Assembly (NCBI GenBank): GCA_001874255.1
Contig: MPDC01000012.1
Location: forward strand, 55,873-119,872
Source of the DNA: Alphaproteobacteria bacterium MedPE-SWcel
GTDB lineage: Bacteria; Pseudomonadota; Alphaproteobacteria; Rhodobacterales; Rhodobacteraceae
Direction of reading: 5' to 3'
Length of the DNA: 64,000 nucleotides
This document shows positions 47,984 to 57,397 of this stretch, piece after piece (position 1 is the first letter of the stretch; each line of letters begins with the position of its first letter). Position numbers and translations under genes: made by a program. Below the pieces are notes generated by a model. The model was not told where the DNA came from. It saw only the letters and a program-made list of their open reading frames with translations, and searched no databases.

Positions 47984-50406
47984 TCGGTCAGGGATGCAAG
48001 GCCTGCCGCCTGCATCAGTGTCTCGGCCTCTCGGGCCATCAGCCTTTCGATCCCGGTGCCTTTGATCGGGACTTTGCCCACCTCCAGCAGCAGTGGTGCG
48101 GCCAGGGGGGAAATTTTGTCCAGGCGGCAATGGTCCAGGCGATCACCGACGCGCGCCATCATCTCTTCGATGCGGGCAAAGTCCACCAGACCACGGAGGG
48201 CTTCTTCGCGGGTGATCCGCAGCAGGAGATGGTCGGGGTCATATTTTCGCAATGTGTCATAGAGGATATCGGAAGAGAAGCTGGCTTGCCGTCCGGACTT
48301 GCGTTGACCGGGGCTGTTGCGTTCGATCAGACCGGCAATGGTCGCGACGGTGCGAAACGCCCGTTTCATCACCGCGTTTTCCGCCAGCCACCCGTCCAGC
48401 CCGGTGCGCAGGGTCGTGAGAGACAGGAGTGCCTTTGGATCGGTGGTCGGCTCCATCCCCCAGATCAGGGTCGCATAGTCCGTTGCCACAAAGCCGAGGG
48501 GGGCAAGGCCCAGGTCCTCCATGCGCTTGGTCAGCAGCAATCCCAGCGTTTGCTGTGCATTTCGGCCGGCAAAGCCATAGACGCAGGTGTAGTCGCGCCC
48601 CTCATGGGGAAAGCTCTCGACCAGCAGGCGACCGGGACGTGGCATTTGTGAAACCTGCGTCTGCAGCCTCAGCCAATCTGCGGTATGCGCGGGCAATTCC
48701 GGCCAGCTCTGTTGGTTGAGGATGGTCAGGATTCGCGCAGACAGCTGGGTGGAGGTTGCAAATTTGGTGCCGGTGAAGGTGGCGATCTTTGGCTTGCGGG
48801 CGGCGTTTCGGGTGACTTCGACGGTCATCTCCCTGAGACCTTCAAACCGCACGATCCTGCCTCCGATCAGGAAGGTGTCACCGGGGCTGAGCGTGGCGGC
48901 GAAGCCTTCTTCGATCTCGCCCAGCGGTTTGCCTCCGCGACTGCGTTTCAGGCGTACTTTGAGGGTGTCCGTGTCCTGAATTGTTCCGAGATTCATGCGA
49001 ATTCGGGTTGCGGCGCGCGGGTCGCGCAATTGCCAGCACCCGTCGGGGCGCTGCAGCAGGCGTTGCCACTGGTCATAGACCCGCAAGGCATAGCCCCCGG
49101 TCGCGCAGAACTCCAGGCAGGCATCGAACTCGGCCCGGGGCAGATCGCAATAGGCTCCGGCCGTCGTTATTTCGCCATAGAGGGCGTCGGGGGAAAACGG
49201 ACCGGCGCAGGCGGTGATCAGAATATGCTGACACAGGACATCGCGAGGGCCGGGCGGCAGCGGGTCACCATCCAGCGCGCCATCTCGGGCGGCCTCGAGC
49301 GCGGCCAGGCATTCAACCACTTCAAATCTGTTGGCAGGAACCAGAAGCGCTTTGGAGGGGGCATTGTAGCGATGGTTGGCCCGTCCGATGCGCTGCACCA
49401 GACGTTTCACGTTCTTCGGTGCGCCGATCTGTATCACCAGATCGACATCGCCCCAGTCGATGCCGAGATCAAGGGAGCCGGTGCAGACCACCGCGCGCAA
49501 TTCCCCGCGCACCATGGCGGCCTCTACCCGCTCTCGCTGGAGACGATCAAGCGAGCCGTGGTGGATGGCGATCGGCAGCGCGTCCTCATTGGCGAGCCAG
49601 AGGTTGTGAAAGAAAATTTCGGCCTGGGCGCGGGTGTTGTGGAAGATCAATGTCGTCTTGTGTTGGCGCAGCTGATCCAGCACCGCAGGGATCGCATGGG
49701 CTGCGCCCCCTCCGGCCCAGGGCGGCGCGGCAGAGGTGTCCAGCATGCTGATATCGGGCGGCGGACCGGGGTCTGCCTGCAGGATCGGACAGGGGTCGGG
49801 GTGAGGGGCGAGGCGTCTTGCAAGGGCGTCGGGATCATCGACCGTCGCCGAGAGCCCGATCCGGCGCAGCCGCGGGCAGAGCGCCTGCAGGCGGCTCAGC
49901 GCCAGCATCAGTTGATCGCCGCGCTTGCTTTCGGCCAATGCATGCACCTCGTCCACGATCACGCGTTGCAGGCCACGAAAGATATGGTCCGCATTCTCGT
50001 ATGAGATCAGCAGGGCAAGGCTTTCCGGCGTCGTCAGCAGGATATGCGGCGGATCTGCGCGTTGGCGGCGCTTGCGCGTGGCAGAGGTATCCCCGGTCCG
50101 GTCCTCGATCCGGATGGGCAGACCCATCTCGGCGACCGGCTGCGCGAGGTTGCGTTTGATGTCGGCGGCCAGCGCCTTGAGCGGAGACACATAGAGCGTA
50201 TGCAGCCCCTCATGCGCACCTTCTGCGAGCTCCGCCAGAGTGGGCAGGAAGCCGGCCATCGTCTTGCCGCCCCCCGTCGGCGCGATCAACAGGGTTGCAG
50301 GGGCATTGCGGCGAGCCAGCATCTCCATCTGATGTGGGTGAGGGGACCAGCCGCGGTCCGAGAACCAGCGCAGGATCTGAGGGGGCAGGGATTCCATGTT
50401 CCCCAT
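47980..50406 (-). CDS. Ligase-associated Lhr-like DEXH helicase
   Basis: 808 residues. Superfamily 2 helicase: Walker A PTGGGKT (43-49), TPESLALL, DEVH (about 150), SATVDD, then the second RecA domain with HHGSLDR and QRIGRANHR, and the Lhr winged-helix and C-terminal domains. Length and the pairing with pdeM fit the ligase-associated Lhr class, implicated in DNA repair. ATG 50406 or 50397 may start it. The plus-strand reading frame over it is an antisense shadow. Confidence 0.9.
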   Translation of the reverse strand: MGNMESLPPQILRWFSDRGWSPHPHQMEMLARRNAPATLLIAPTGGGKTMAGFLPTLAELAEGAHEGLHTLYVSPLKALAADIKRNLAQPVAEMGLPIRIEDRTGDTSATRKRRQRADPPHILLTTPESLALLISYENADHIFRGLQRVIVDEVHALAESKRGDQLMLALSRLQALCPRLRRIGLSATVDDPDALARRLAPHPDPCPILQADPGPPPDISMLDTSAAPPWAGGGAAHAIPAVLDQLRQHKTTLIFHNTRAQAEIFFHNLWLANEDALPIAIHHGSLDRLQRERVEAAMVRGELRAVVCTGSLDLGIDWGDVDLVIQIGAPKNVKRLVQRIGRANHRYNAPSKALLVPANRFEVVECLAALEAARDGALDGDPLPPGPRDVLCQHILITACAGPFSPDALYGEITTAGAYCDLPRAEFDACLEFCATGGYALRVYDQWQRLLQRPDGCWQLRDPRAATRIRMNLGTIQDTDTLKVRLKRSRGGKPLGEIEEGFAATLSPGDTFLIGGRIVRFEGLREMTVEVTRNAARKPKIATFTGTKFATSTQLSARILTILNQQSWPELPAHTADWLRLQTQVSQMPRPGRLLVESFPHEGRDYTCVYGFAGRNAQQTLGLLLTKRMEDLGLAPLGFVATDYATLIWGMEPTTDPKALLSLTTLRTGLDGWLAENAVMKRAFRTVATIAGLIERNSPGQRKSGRQASFSSDILYDTLRKYDPDHLLLRITREEALRGLVDFARIEEMMARVGDRLDHCRLDKISPLAAPLLLEVGKVPIKGTGIERLMAREAETLMQAAGLASLTE

Positions 50407-50471
50407 TTAGTCCAGATCGAGGATGGGGCCAAAAGAAATTTGACCCGCTCGCCGCGTCGGTATCGCCGTGC

Positions 50472-51779
50472 CTATTTCACGATCGTCTCATCCTTGACGA
50501 ACATGTTGGCCCAGGCGCGGTCGATCAGGTCCGGGGACATCTGATAGGGCAGCCCTTCGAATTCGCAGATGGAGATCATCTGATCGATCAGAAACACCGG
50601 CTGGTAGTTGGCATAGATGTTGTCGATCGTCGGGTATTTGGTCTTCAGCAGATGCACCAGGGCGGCTTCGTCAAGGGGGACTCCCTTCTTGCGGGCGACC
50701 ATGGCAAAGATCTTGAGGAAGTTTTCCTGATTAGGTCCGTCGATCTTGATCTTGAAGAAGATCCGGCGCAATGCCGCCTGGTCAAAGATCTCGTTGGGAT
50801 GGAAGTTGGTCGAGAAAATCACCAGCGTATCGAAGGGAACCTCGAATTTTTCGCCCGATTGCAGCGAGAGGATATCGCGCCCCTCTTCCAGGGGCACGAT
50901 CCAGCGGTTGACAAGAGCCTGTGGCGACTCGGCCTGTCGACCAAGGTCGTCAACGATGAAGATCCCGCCGGTCGACTTCAATTGCAGGGGCGCCTGATAG
51001 GTCCGGGCGGTCGGGTTGTAGACCAGATCGAGCATCGACAGTGACAGCTCACCGCCGGTGACGACAGTGGGCCGCTCACAGCAGACGTAGCGCTCGTCAA
51101 AGCGGCGATGTTTGCGCAGCGCCGTCGGATCCGGCACCTCTGTCGCCACCGCGTTGTGCACGATGGGGTCGTACACGGTGATGACCTGACCGGCGTATTC
51201 AATTGCACGCGGCACGTAGACCCGATCGCCGAGGGCATCGCGGATGCCATTTGAAATGGAGGATTTGCCGTTGCCCGGAGGGCCGTACATCAGGATGGAA
51301 CGGCCGGCGCTGACGGCGGGGCCCAGGTGGTCCAGCAGGCTATCGGGCAGGATCAGATGCCCCATGGCGGCGGTCAGCTGCTGCCGGCTCACCATGATGT
51401 TTCGGATCGACTGCCGTTTGACCTGTTCGCGATACACATCAAGCGGGACCGGCATGGCGCCGAAATATTCCGACTGTGAGAGCGCATCCAGAGCGCGCGC
51501 CTTGCCCGCGTCCGTCAGTTGATAGGCCATCTCGTTGCCGGAATTGGCATTGAGCGTGCCTGTGGCCTCGACCAGTTTCTGGTCGCGGGCAATGTCGACC
51601 AGTTCCTGAGTGACCGAAGCAGGCAGGCAAATCGCCTCGGACAGGTCGGTGACGGTGTCCAACGTCTTGCGGAACATCGTTTTCAACAAAATGTCGCGCA
51701 TCATGACCAACGGCAGGCGCATCTCGGCCATGCCTTTGGGAACAGGGGGGGCGATCACGGAGGTGGTCTGCATGTTCAT
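50472..51779 (-). CDS. AAA+ ATPase at the end of the tad locus
   Basis: 435 residues. N-terminal region (25-105) looks like a helical or winged-helix module, followed by a linker and an AAA+ core with Walker A GPPGNGKS (166-173), Walker B GGIFIVDDLG (about 270) and sensor TLVIFSTNFHP. The Walker B has Asp-Asp in place of Asp-Glu. No membrane segment. Transcribed in the same direction as the pilus genes but 180 bp behind cpaA, so it may have its own promoter. A regulatory or assembly role in piliation is inferred from position only. Confidence 0.8.
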   Translation of the reverse strand: MNMQTTSVIAPPVPKGMAEMRLPLVMMRDILLKTMFRKTLDTVTDLSEAICLPASVTQELVDIARDQKLVEATGTLNANSGNEMAYQLTDAGKARALDALSQSEYFGAMPVPLDVYREQVKRQSIRNIMVSRQQLTAAMGHLILPDSLLDHLGPAVSAGRSILMYGPPGNGKSSISNGIRDALGDRVYVPRAIEYAGQVITVYDPIVHNAVATEVPDPTALRKHRRFDERYVCCERPTVVTGGELSLSMLDLVYNPTARTYQAPLQLKSTGGIFIVDDLGRQAESPQALVNRWIVPLEEGRDILSLQSGEKFEVPFDTLVIFSTNFHPNEIFDQAALRRIFFKIKIDGPNQENFLKIFAMVARKKGVPLDEAALVHLLKTKYPTIDNIYANYQPVFLIDQMISICEFEGLPYQMSPDLIDRAWANMFVKDETIVK

Positions 51780-51959
51780 ATCTGACGAGGTCTCTTTCAG
51801 GATGCCGGTTGCGGGGCGCCGTTGGTCAGAGACTATGCAATACTGTGGCAAGACCGCGGCGGCGCTGTAGCATTTCCGCGAAGAGCTTGATTGATTTTCG
51901 ACGGTTTCCGCTCCAGGCAGTCCGGAATACGCCCGAAAGGCCGGGTCGGATCTACCTGA

Positions 51960-52457
51960 TCAGGGGCCGGAAATGGCCGAAAGACACAGGTAGATCGCAA
52001 GCGTTGCCCCGAGGCACAGGCCCATGGGAAACTTGCTGCCGGCCTCCCAGCTCTTCCACTGTGGGGCCAGACGGCGCAGCGGAGTGTGCCGGGCGACCCG
52101 ATGGGCAAAAAACCCGGCCAGCAGTGTGGCGGCAAAGATGATCACCACCTGTGACAGATCTGCGAAAGCGACGTAGGGCGCTGCTGCGCCTGCGAATTTG
52201 GCGTCTCCGGCCCCGACGAGCCCGGCGGAGTAGAACAAGAACCCGATGGCGATGCCGATGGGCAGATGCAAGAGATGCCAGCCATAGTCCGCCCATGTGG
52301 GCATCACCAGAAGGCCAAGCACCACATAGAGCCCGCCGAGCGTGTCGACCATCCAATTGGGAATGCGCATGGCCCGCAGATCCGTCAGCGCCACGAGGAA
52401 ACACAGTGGCAGCACCAAAGGCAGAAACCAGATCGCAGCCTGCGCCGGAAAATGCAT
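51960..52457 (-). CDS. cpaA: Prepilin peptidase CpaA/TadV
   Basis: 165-residue A24 aspartic protease that cleaves Flp prepilins. The two catalytic Asp lie in ALTDLRAMRIPN (about 24-35) and GAGDAKF (about 83-89); about five hydrophobic segments. Start 52457 follows a G-rich ribosome site. Last gene of the cpaE to cpaA run, 13 bp behind the upstream TPR lipoprotein gene. Confidence 0.93.
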   Translation of the reverse strand: MHFPAQAAIWFLPLVLPLCFLVALTDLRAMRIPNWMVDTLGGLYVVLGLLVMPTWADYGWHLLHLPIGIAIGFLFYSAGLVGAGDAKFAGAAAPYVAFADLSQVVIIFAATLLAGFFAHRVARHTPLRRLAPQWKSWEAGSKFPMGLCLGATLAIYLCLSAISGP

Positions 52458-52470
52458 CCCCCCGCCCCGC

Positions 52471-53322
52471 TCAGCCTTTTTCCAGCGCTTCAAGCGCCCG
52501 GGCTGCGGCATCGAAATGCTGCGGATGGGTGTCAATCGCGTCGCGCAACAGGCCTTCACCGGTGCTGACATCGCCCTGTTTGACCGCCGAGAGCGCCATC
52601 GTATGCAAAAGCTGCGCCCGCTCGGTCTGGGTCATGGCGATGACCGGCAAGCTGTAGTTGCGCTGCGCGCCGCGGGCCAGGACAAGGTTGTTCTTGGCGG
52701 TGAACAGGTTCGGATCCTGCCGCAGGGCCTCGCCAAAAAGACGCTCGGCCTCCGTGTAATCGCCCCGGGTCAGCTTGGAATAGCCCCAGTTGTTGAACAC
52801 CCCTGCCGGCGTGGTGGTCAGGCCAATGGCCGTCTCGTAAAAGCTGTCGGCGGCTTTCCAGTTCTTCTCCGAGTCCGCGACCATCGCTTCGAGACGGTAT
52901 CGTTTATAGGTTTCATGGGTGGGCGGAACAGAGGTCAGAACCTCCTTTGCCCGGTCCCAGTTGTTGGTCCGGATCAATGCATCCGCGAGTTCCACCCGGT
53001 CGGCATCGATGGCCTCCGGCAGGGCGACGACCCGTTGCCAGGCGGGGACAGCCTCGGTATAGCGCTTCGCCCGCACCAGGGACGCTGCCAGACCGCGGCT
53101 GAAATCAATGCGCTCGGGGTTCTTGGCCAAGCTGCGCTGAAAATAGCTGACCGCTTCATTGGGGTCAGAGCTGTTGAGGATGACGGTGTTGAGATTGCTC
53201 TCATCGATGACGTTTACGTCCTGCAAGGCACGTTCGACAGCTTCTTTGTCGATCTCCTTGCTGCAGGAGGCAAGTGTCAGTGCCCCGATCAGACCTGCGG
53301 ACAAAAGAAACATCTGGCGCAT
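52471..53322 (-). CDS. tadD: TPR lipoprotein, TadD-like
   Basis: 283 residues. Lipobox LASC with Cys20, then tetratricopeptide-like helical repeats (about 55-280, for example FFNNWGYSKLTRGDYTEAERLFGEAL type units). TadD-type lipoproteins help secretin assembly in Tad systems. One of two TPR lipoproteins in a row; which one is the TadD equivalent is not certain. 33 bp behind its partner. Confidence 0.85.
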   Translation of the reverse strand: MRQMFLLSAGLIGALTLASCSKEIDKEAVERALQDVNVIDESNLNTVILNSSDPNEAVSYFQRSLAKNPERIDFSRGLAASLVRAKRYTEAVPAWQRVVALPEAIDADRVELADALIRTNNWDRAKEVLTSVPPTHETYKRYRLEAMVADSEKNWKAADSFYETAIGLTTTPAGVFNNWGYSKLTRGDYTEAERLFGEALRQDPNLFTAKNNLVLARGAQRNYSLPVIAMTQTERAQLLHTMALSAVKQGDVSTGEGLLRDAIDTHPQHFDAAARALEALEKG

Positions 53323-53355
53323 AATCCTGCGTCCTTTTCTGCTCTGCCTCTGGCG

Positions 53356-53961
53356 TTATGGTGTCGTTTGAATGCGGTATACTCCACCGCCCCGGCGCAC
53401 CAATTTATATTCACTGCCGTTGGCCTCACTATGACCCGGATTGTCAAGATTTTCGAGGGCCAGACGCAAATTATCGCGTATTGCGTCACTTTCGCCATTG
53501 TCCAGCGCATAGGCCCGCCGCAGGATTTGCTCCGCCTCTGCGGTCTTGCCCCGCTCCAGCAGGACAATCCCCAGATTGTTCAGCGCTTCCGGCCAGTCCG
53601 GTGCGCCCTTGACGGCGCGCCGCAAGAGGCTCTCTGCCTGCCCCAGCCGCCCGAGGCCCAGGTTGGCCGAGCCGAGGCTCGACAGGATCTCGGGTGTCAG
53701 GCCTTCGTCCAGAGCGGCCCTGTTGAATGCGTCGATGGCCAGTTCGTATTGGCCGGCTGCCATCAATCTGTGACCGACATCCAGACCGTTGACCGCCTGC
53801 GCACGGGTATCCACACCGGGGGCCCAGACACGGTCGGGCGTGGCTTTGAAGGCTCCGTTGCCCGACCCCATCACGCAAGCCGCCACCAACGCACATGCGC
53901 AGGCGGCGACCGCGGGTGGGACAAGGCGGAAAAGGTGGGTGCGCCTGGTCCTGAACGTCAT
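53356..53961 (-). CDS. Second TPR lipoprotein, TadD-like
   Basis: 201 residues. N-terminal basic stretch, hydrophobic segment and lipobox LVAAC (Cys29), then about three TPR units (80-160: LSSLGSANLGLGRLGQAESLL, LNNLGIVLLERGKTAEAEQIL). It ends with a basic tail (EYKLVRRGGGVYRIQ). Probably a pilotin- or scaffold-type periplasmic component; follows tadC after 11 bp. Confidence 0.85.
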   Translation of the reverse strand: MTFRTRRTHLFRLVPPAVAACACALVAACVMGSGNGAFKATPDRVWAPGVDTRAQAVNGLDVGHRLMAAGQYELAIDAFNRAALDEGLTPEILSSLGSANLGLGRLGQAESLLRRAVKGAPDWPEALNNLGIVLLERGKTAEAEQILRRAYALDNGESDAIRDNLRLALENLDNPGHSEANGSEYKLVRRGGGVYRIQTTP

Positions 53962-53972
53962 GAAGGTCTGCT

Positions 53973-54944
53973 CTATTTTCCCAAGTTGGAAATGCCTTGT
54001 GCCGATGGACCAACCAGGATGATCAGCAGCGGAGGCACGGTCAGCCCCATTGTGGCAAGGGTCATTTTGGTTGGCAACTTGTTTGCGGCTTCTTCCGCCC
54101 GCATCACGCGTTTGTCCCGCATTTCACTGGCATAGACCCGAAGCGCCTCGGCAATGGATGTCCCGAAGGTCGCGGATTGGATCATGACCGTGACAAAGGA
54201 CGACACATCCTGAACGCCGCAGCGGGTGCCCATGTCCCGCATGACCTTGTCCTTGTCCTTGCCCGCCTTCATCTCATAGGCGACGACTTCGAATTCTTCG
54301 GCCAGTTCGGGGTAGGAGGCCCTGAGTTCGCGGGCCACGCGGACAATGGCCTGATCCATTGATTGGCCGGCCTCAACGCAAACCAGCATCATATCCAGCG
54401 CGTCCGGGAAGGCGCGGGTGATCGCCTGTTTGCGTTCCTCGATCCGGCGGGTGATCCAGTACCTCGGCAGGAAATAGCAGGCGCCACCGGGGCCGATGAC
54501 ACGCAATGCCACATCCTGTGTGGTGTATTCCACATCCGCATTCAGCACGTAGACAAAAACCAGCCCGAGGCCGAGCCCCACCAGTCCAAGCGCAAATTGG
54601 GCAAAATGGAACAGGCGAACCGCGTCTTTGGACTGATACCCCGCCTGCCGCAGCTTCAGCTCCATCGCAGAGAGCTCTTCCGCGTCCTGTGGTTCCAGGA
54701 AGTTGGCGAATTTCTGCAATTGTTCGTTGCGGTTGGCCTGCCGCAGCCGCTCTTTCTGGGGTTTTCCGGATTGCGCGTCATTCAGGCTGCGCTGCAGCTT
54801 CTTCAGGGGATCTTCGGGCTGATTGAGCATCAGGCCGACGGCGACAGCCACCAGCACGATCCCGACGAAGCCCAGAGCCAGAAGAGGGCCGAATTCGCCG
54901 AATTGTGCGACCAGAAGATCTTGAACAAACGTGACCGGGTTCAT
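53973..54944 (-). CDS. tadC: Tad inner-membrane platform protein TadC
   Basis: 323 residues, type II secretion F domain. Hydrophobic segments at about 18-38, 115-135, 138-155 and 295-315, with the F-domain helices between (MLVCVEAGQSMDQAIVRVARELR, TRCGVQDVSSFVTVMIQSATFGTSIAEALR). With TadB it forms the platform that transmits CpaF force to pilin. 10 bp behind tadB. Confidence 0.93.
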   Translation of the reverse strand: MNPVTFVQDLLVAQFGEFGPLLALGFVGIVLVAVAVGLMLNQPEDPLKKLQRSLNDAQSGKPQKERLRQANRNEQLQKFANFLEPQDAEELSAMELKLRQAGYQSKDAVRLFHFAQFALGLVGLGLGLVFVYVLNADVEYTTQDVALRVIGPGGACYFLPRYWITRRIEERKQAITRAFPDALDMMLVCVEAGQSMDQAIVRVARELRASYPELAEEFEVVAYEMKAGKDKDKVMRDMGTRCGVQDVSSFVTVMIQSATFGTSIAEALRVYASEMRDKRVMRAEEAANKLPTKMTLATMGLTVPPLLIILVGPSAQGISNLGK

Positions 54945-54954
54945 GGCAGCCCCC

Positions 54955-55923
54955 TCAGACCTGAATATTGGTGAGCATGCGCATCACGAAAAGATTGGCG
55001 GTCAGCATGCCGCCGACGATGAAGCAGGCCGGAATGAACCAGGGGTGGTCCATCACCCCGTCATAATAGGCCGGATCATTGATCAGGGTGGAGCCGAGGC
55101 AAAAGAGCGGGAAACCGGACAGGAACTTGCCCGACCACTGGGCCTCGGCGGTGATGGCCTTCACCCTGCGAAACAGACGAAACCGCGCCCGGATGACCTT
55201 GGCAAGACCGGCCAGAACTTCGGCCAGGTTACCGCCTGATTGCTGTTGGATGGTCACCGCCACAGACAGGAACCGCAGATCCTGAATATCCAGCCGCTCG
55301 GCCATATCCTTCAGCGCCTCGCCCACATCGCGGCCATAGGCGCATTCATCGGCGATGATCCCGAATTCGGTGGCCAGCGGATCTTCGACCTCCTTGGCAA
55401 CGATCTGAATTGCCGAGGTGAACGGATGCCCGACGCGCAGGCTGCGCACCATCAGCTCGACCCCGTCAGGAAGCTGCTCTTCCAGCATCGACAGGCGTTT
55501 CTTGGCTTTGGAATTGACCCAGAAGAAGACGGCCCCAACGCCGATGATGACGGAGGCCAAGGCGCGCACGGGTGGTTCCGCCTGGGTGCCGACGCTGAGG
55601 CCGACATAGGCCAGCCCGGCAAGGCCGATCATGATCATGATCAACTGCCGCGGCGAGAAGGCAATGGCGGCTTTCTGCGCCCGCTCCGCCAGCAGGGAAT
55701 ACAGCGGGATCGACCGCGAGCTCAGGTGTTGTTGCATCTCCTTGCGGAGCTGATCCAGGACCTGTTCGCGATTGGCGCCTTTTTCCAGCATGTCCAGCCG
55801 TCGGTTCACGCGACTGTTGAGGCTGATCGATTTGCCGAAGGTCACCAGATAGATGCCCTCGACCAGCACCAGAACGCCGATGAAGATCAGCCCGTAGATG
55901 ACGGGTTCCATTCCGATTTGCAT
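54955..55923 (-). CDS. tadB: Tad inner-membrane platform protein TadB
   Basis: 322 residues, type II secretion F domain as in TadC (VRSLRVGHPFTSAIQIVAKEV; SVAVTIQQQSGGNLAEVLAGLAKVIRAR). N-terminal membrane helix at about 8-28, two central segments, and a C-terminal pair. Its ATG shares a base with the cpaF stop (TGATG), so the two are coupled. Confidence 0.94.
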   Translation of the reverse strand: MQIGMEPVIYGLIFIGVLVLVEGIYLVTFGKSISLNSRVNRRLDMLEKGANREQVLDQLRKEMQQHLSSRSIPLYSLLAERAQKAAIAFSPRQLIMIMIGLAGLAYVGLSVGTQAEPPVRALASVIIGVGAVFFWVNSKAKKRLSMLEEQLPDGVELMVRSLRVGHPFTSAIQIVAKEVEDPLATEFGIIADECAYGRDVGEALKDMAERLDIQDLRFLSVAVTIQQQSGGNLAEVLAGLAKVIRARFRLFRRVKAITAEAQWSGKFLSGFPLFCLGSTLINDPAYYDGVMDHPWFIPACFIVGGMLTANLFVMRMLTNIQV

Positions 55924-57368
55924 CAGCGGTGCTCCATCACGGTGGGTTCATAGATCGACGGCGGCAAATCATAGCCCCAGAGGCGGAACCGCTCGGCATA
56001 GTGGCTGCGCACGCCCGTCGCGGTGAAATGCCCGATGATTTTATTGTCGGGCGTCAGCCCAACGCGCTGAAAGCGAAAGATTTCCTGCATGGATATCACA
56101 TCCCCCTCCATGCCGGTGATCTCGGAAATGGAGGTCATCCGGCGCGACCCGTCCTGCAGCCGCGAGGCCTGCACGATCAGGTTCACCGCCGATGCGATCT
56201 GGCTGCGGACAGCCTTGATCGGCATTTCAATCCCGGCCATGGCGATCATGTTCTCCAGCCGCGAAATGCCATCGCGGGCGGAGTTGGCGTGGATCGTCGT
56301 CATTGACCCGTCGTGGCCGGTGTTCATCGCCTGCAGCATGTCGATGACCTCGCTGCCACGGGTCTCGCCGACGATGATCCGGTCGGGACGCATCCGCAGG
56401 GCGTTCTTCAGGCAATCACGGGGCGAGACCTCGCCCTTGCCCTCCACATTGGGCGGGCGGCTTTCCATCCGGCCGACATGGGTCTGCTGCAACTGCAGCT
56501 CGGCGGTGTCCTCGATGGTGAGGATACGCTCGGCATTGTCGATGAAGCTCGACAGCGCGTTGAGGGTGGTCGTCTTGCCGGAGCCGGTGCCGCCAGAGAC
56601 GATGACGTTCAATCTGGTGGAGACGGCCGCTTGCAGATATGCCGCCATCTCTTCTGTGAAAGCCCCAAAATTCACCAGATCGTCGATGCCCAACTTGTCT
56701 TTTTTGAACTTTCGGATCGAGACGAGGGATCCGTCCACCGCCACGGGCGGCACCATCGCGTTGAAGCGGGAGCCATCGGCCAGCCGGGCGTCCACATAGG
56801 GATTGGATTCGTCAACGCGACGACCCACCGCCGACACGATCTTGTCGATGATCCGCATCAGGTGGCGTTCGTCCTTGAACGTGATGTCCGAGACTTCCAG
56901 CTTGCCGGATCGCTCCACAAAGATCTGATGGGGGCCGTTCACCAGAATATCCGAGACGCTGTCGTCTTTCAGCAAGGTCTCGAGCGGGCCGAGGCCGGTC
57001 ACTTCGTCATAGAGCTCCTTGTTGAGCTGTTGACGGTCCTCCCGGTTCAGGACGATGTTCTTGTCTTGCAGCACTTCGCCCGCAATCGAGGCGATTTCCG
57101 TGCGCAGATCGGCCTCTGTCGCAGTCTCAAGGGCCGCGAGGTTCAGGTTTTCAAGCAATTCCCGATGCAGCTCGACCTTGATCTCGCTCATGCGTTCCTT
57201 GCGTTTGCGTTCCCGGTCCATCGGCGCCGCCGCTGCGGCCTTGCGGGTCGTGGGGCGTCTCAGAACGGTTTTCACACCTTCTGCCGGCGCGGGTGCCGAC
57301 GGGGCCGCATCCGGGCGAGGAGGTGCCTGAACCGGTGCGGATGATGTTTTTTTGTATTTGGAAAACAT
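55923..57368 (-). CDS. cpaF: Tad secretion ATPase CpaF/TadA
   Basis: 481 residues, type IV secretion/pilus ATPase that drives pilin extension and retraction. A Pro/Ala-rich, poorly conserved N terminus (1-60), an N-terminal helical domain, then Walker A GGTGSGKT (259-266), Asp box, Walker B region RPDRIIVGETRG, and a His box TIHANSARDGISRLE. 29 bp behind cpaE. Cytoplasmic, docks on TadB/TadC. Confidence 0.96.
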   Translation of the reverse strand: MFSKYKKTSSAPVQAPPRPDAAPSAPAPAEGVKTVLRRPTTRKAAAAAPMDRERKRKERMSEIKVELHRELLENLNLAALETATEADLRTEIASIAGEVLQDKNIVLNREDRQQLNKELYDEVTGLGPLETLLKDDSVSDILVNGPHQIFVERSGKLEVSDITFKDERHLMRIIDKIVSAVGRRVDESNPYVDARLADGSRFNAMVPPVAVDGSLVSIRKFKKDKLGIDDLVNFGAFTEEMAAYLQAAVSTRLNVIVSGGTGSGKTTTLNALSSFIDNAERILTIEDTAELQLQQTHVGRMESRPPNVEGKGEVSPRDCLKNALRMRPDRIIVGETRGSEVIDMLQAMNTGHDGSMTTIHANSARDGISRLENMIAMAGIEMPIKAVRSQIASAVNLIVQASRLQDGSRRMTSISEITGMEGDVISMQEIFRFQRVGLTPDNKIIGHFTATGVRSHYAERFRLWGYDLPPSIYEPTVMEHR

Positions 57369-57397
57369 TGTTTTGACCCCAGGGTTTCACGTCGCCG

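Noticed and set aside
48685..50004. 439-codon plus-strand open frame opposite the Lhr-like helicase
   Set aside because: Shadow of the helicase gene; composition and lack of motifs match other shadows in the window.
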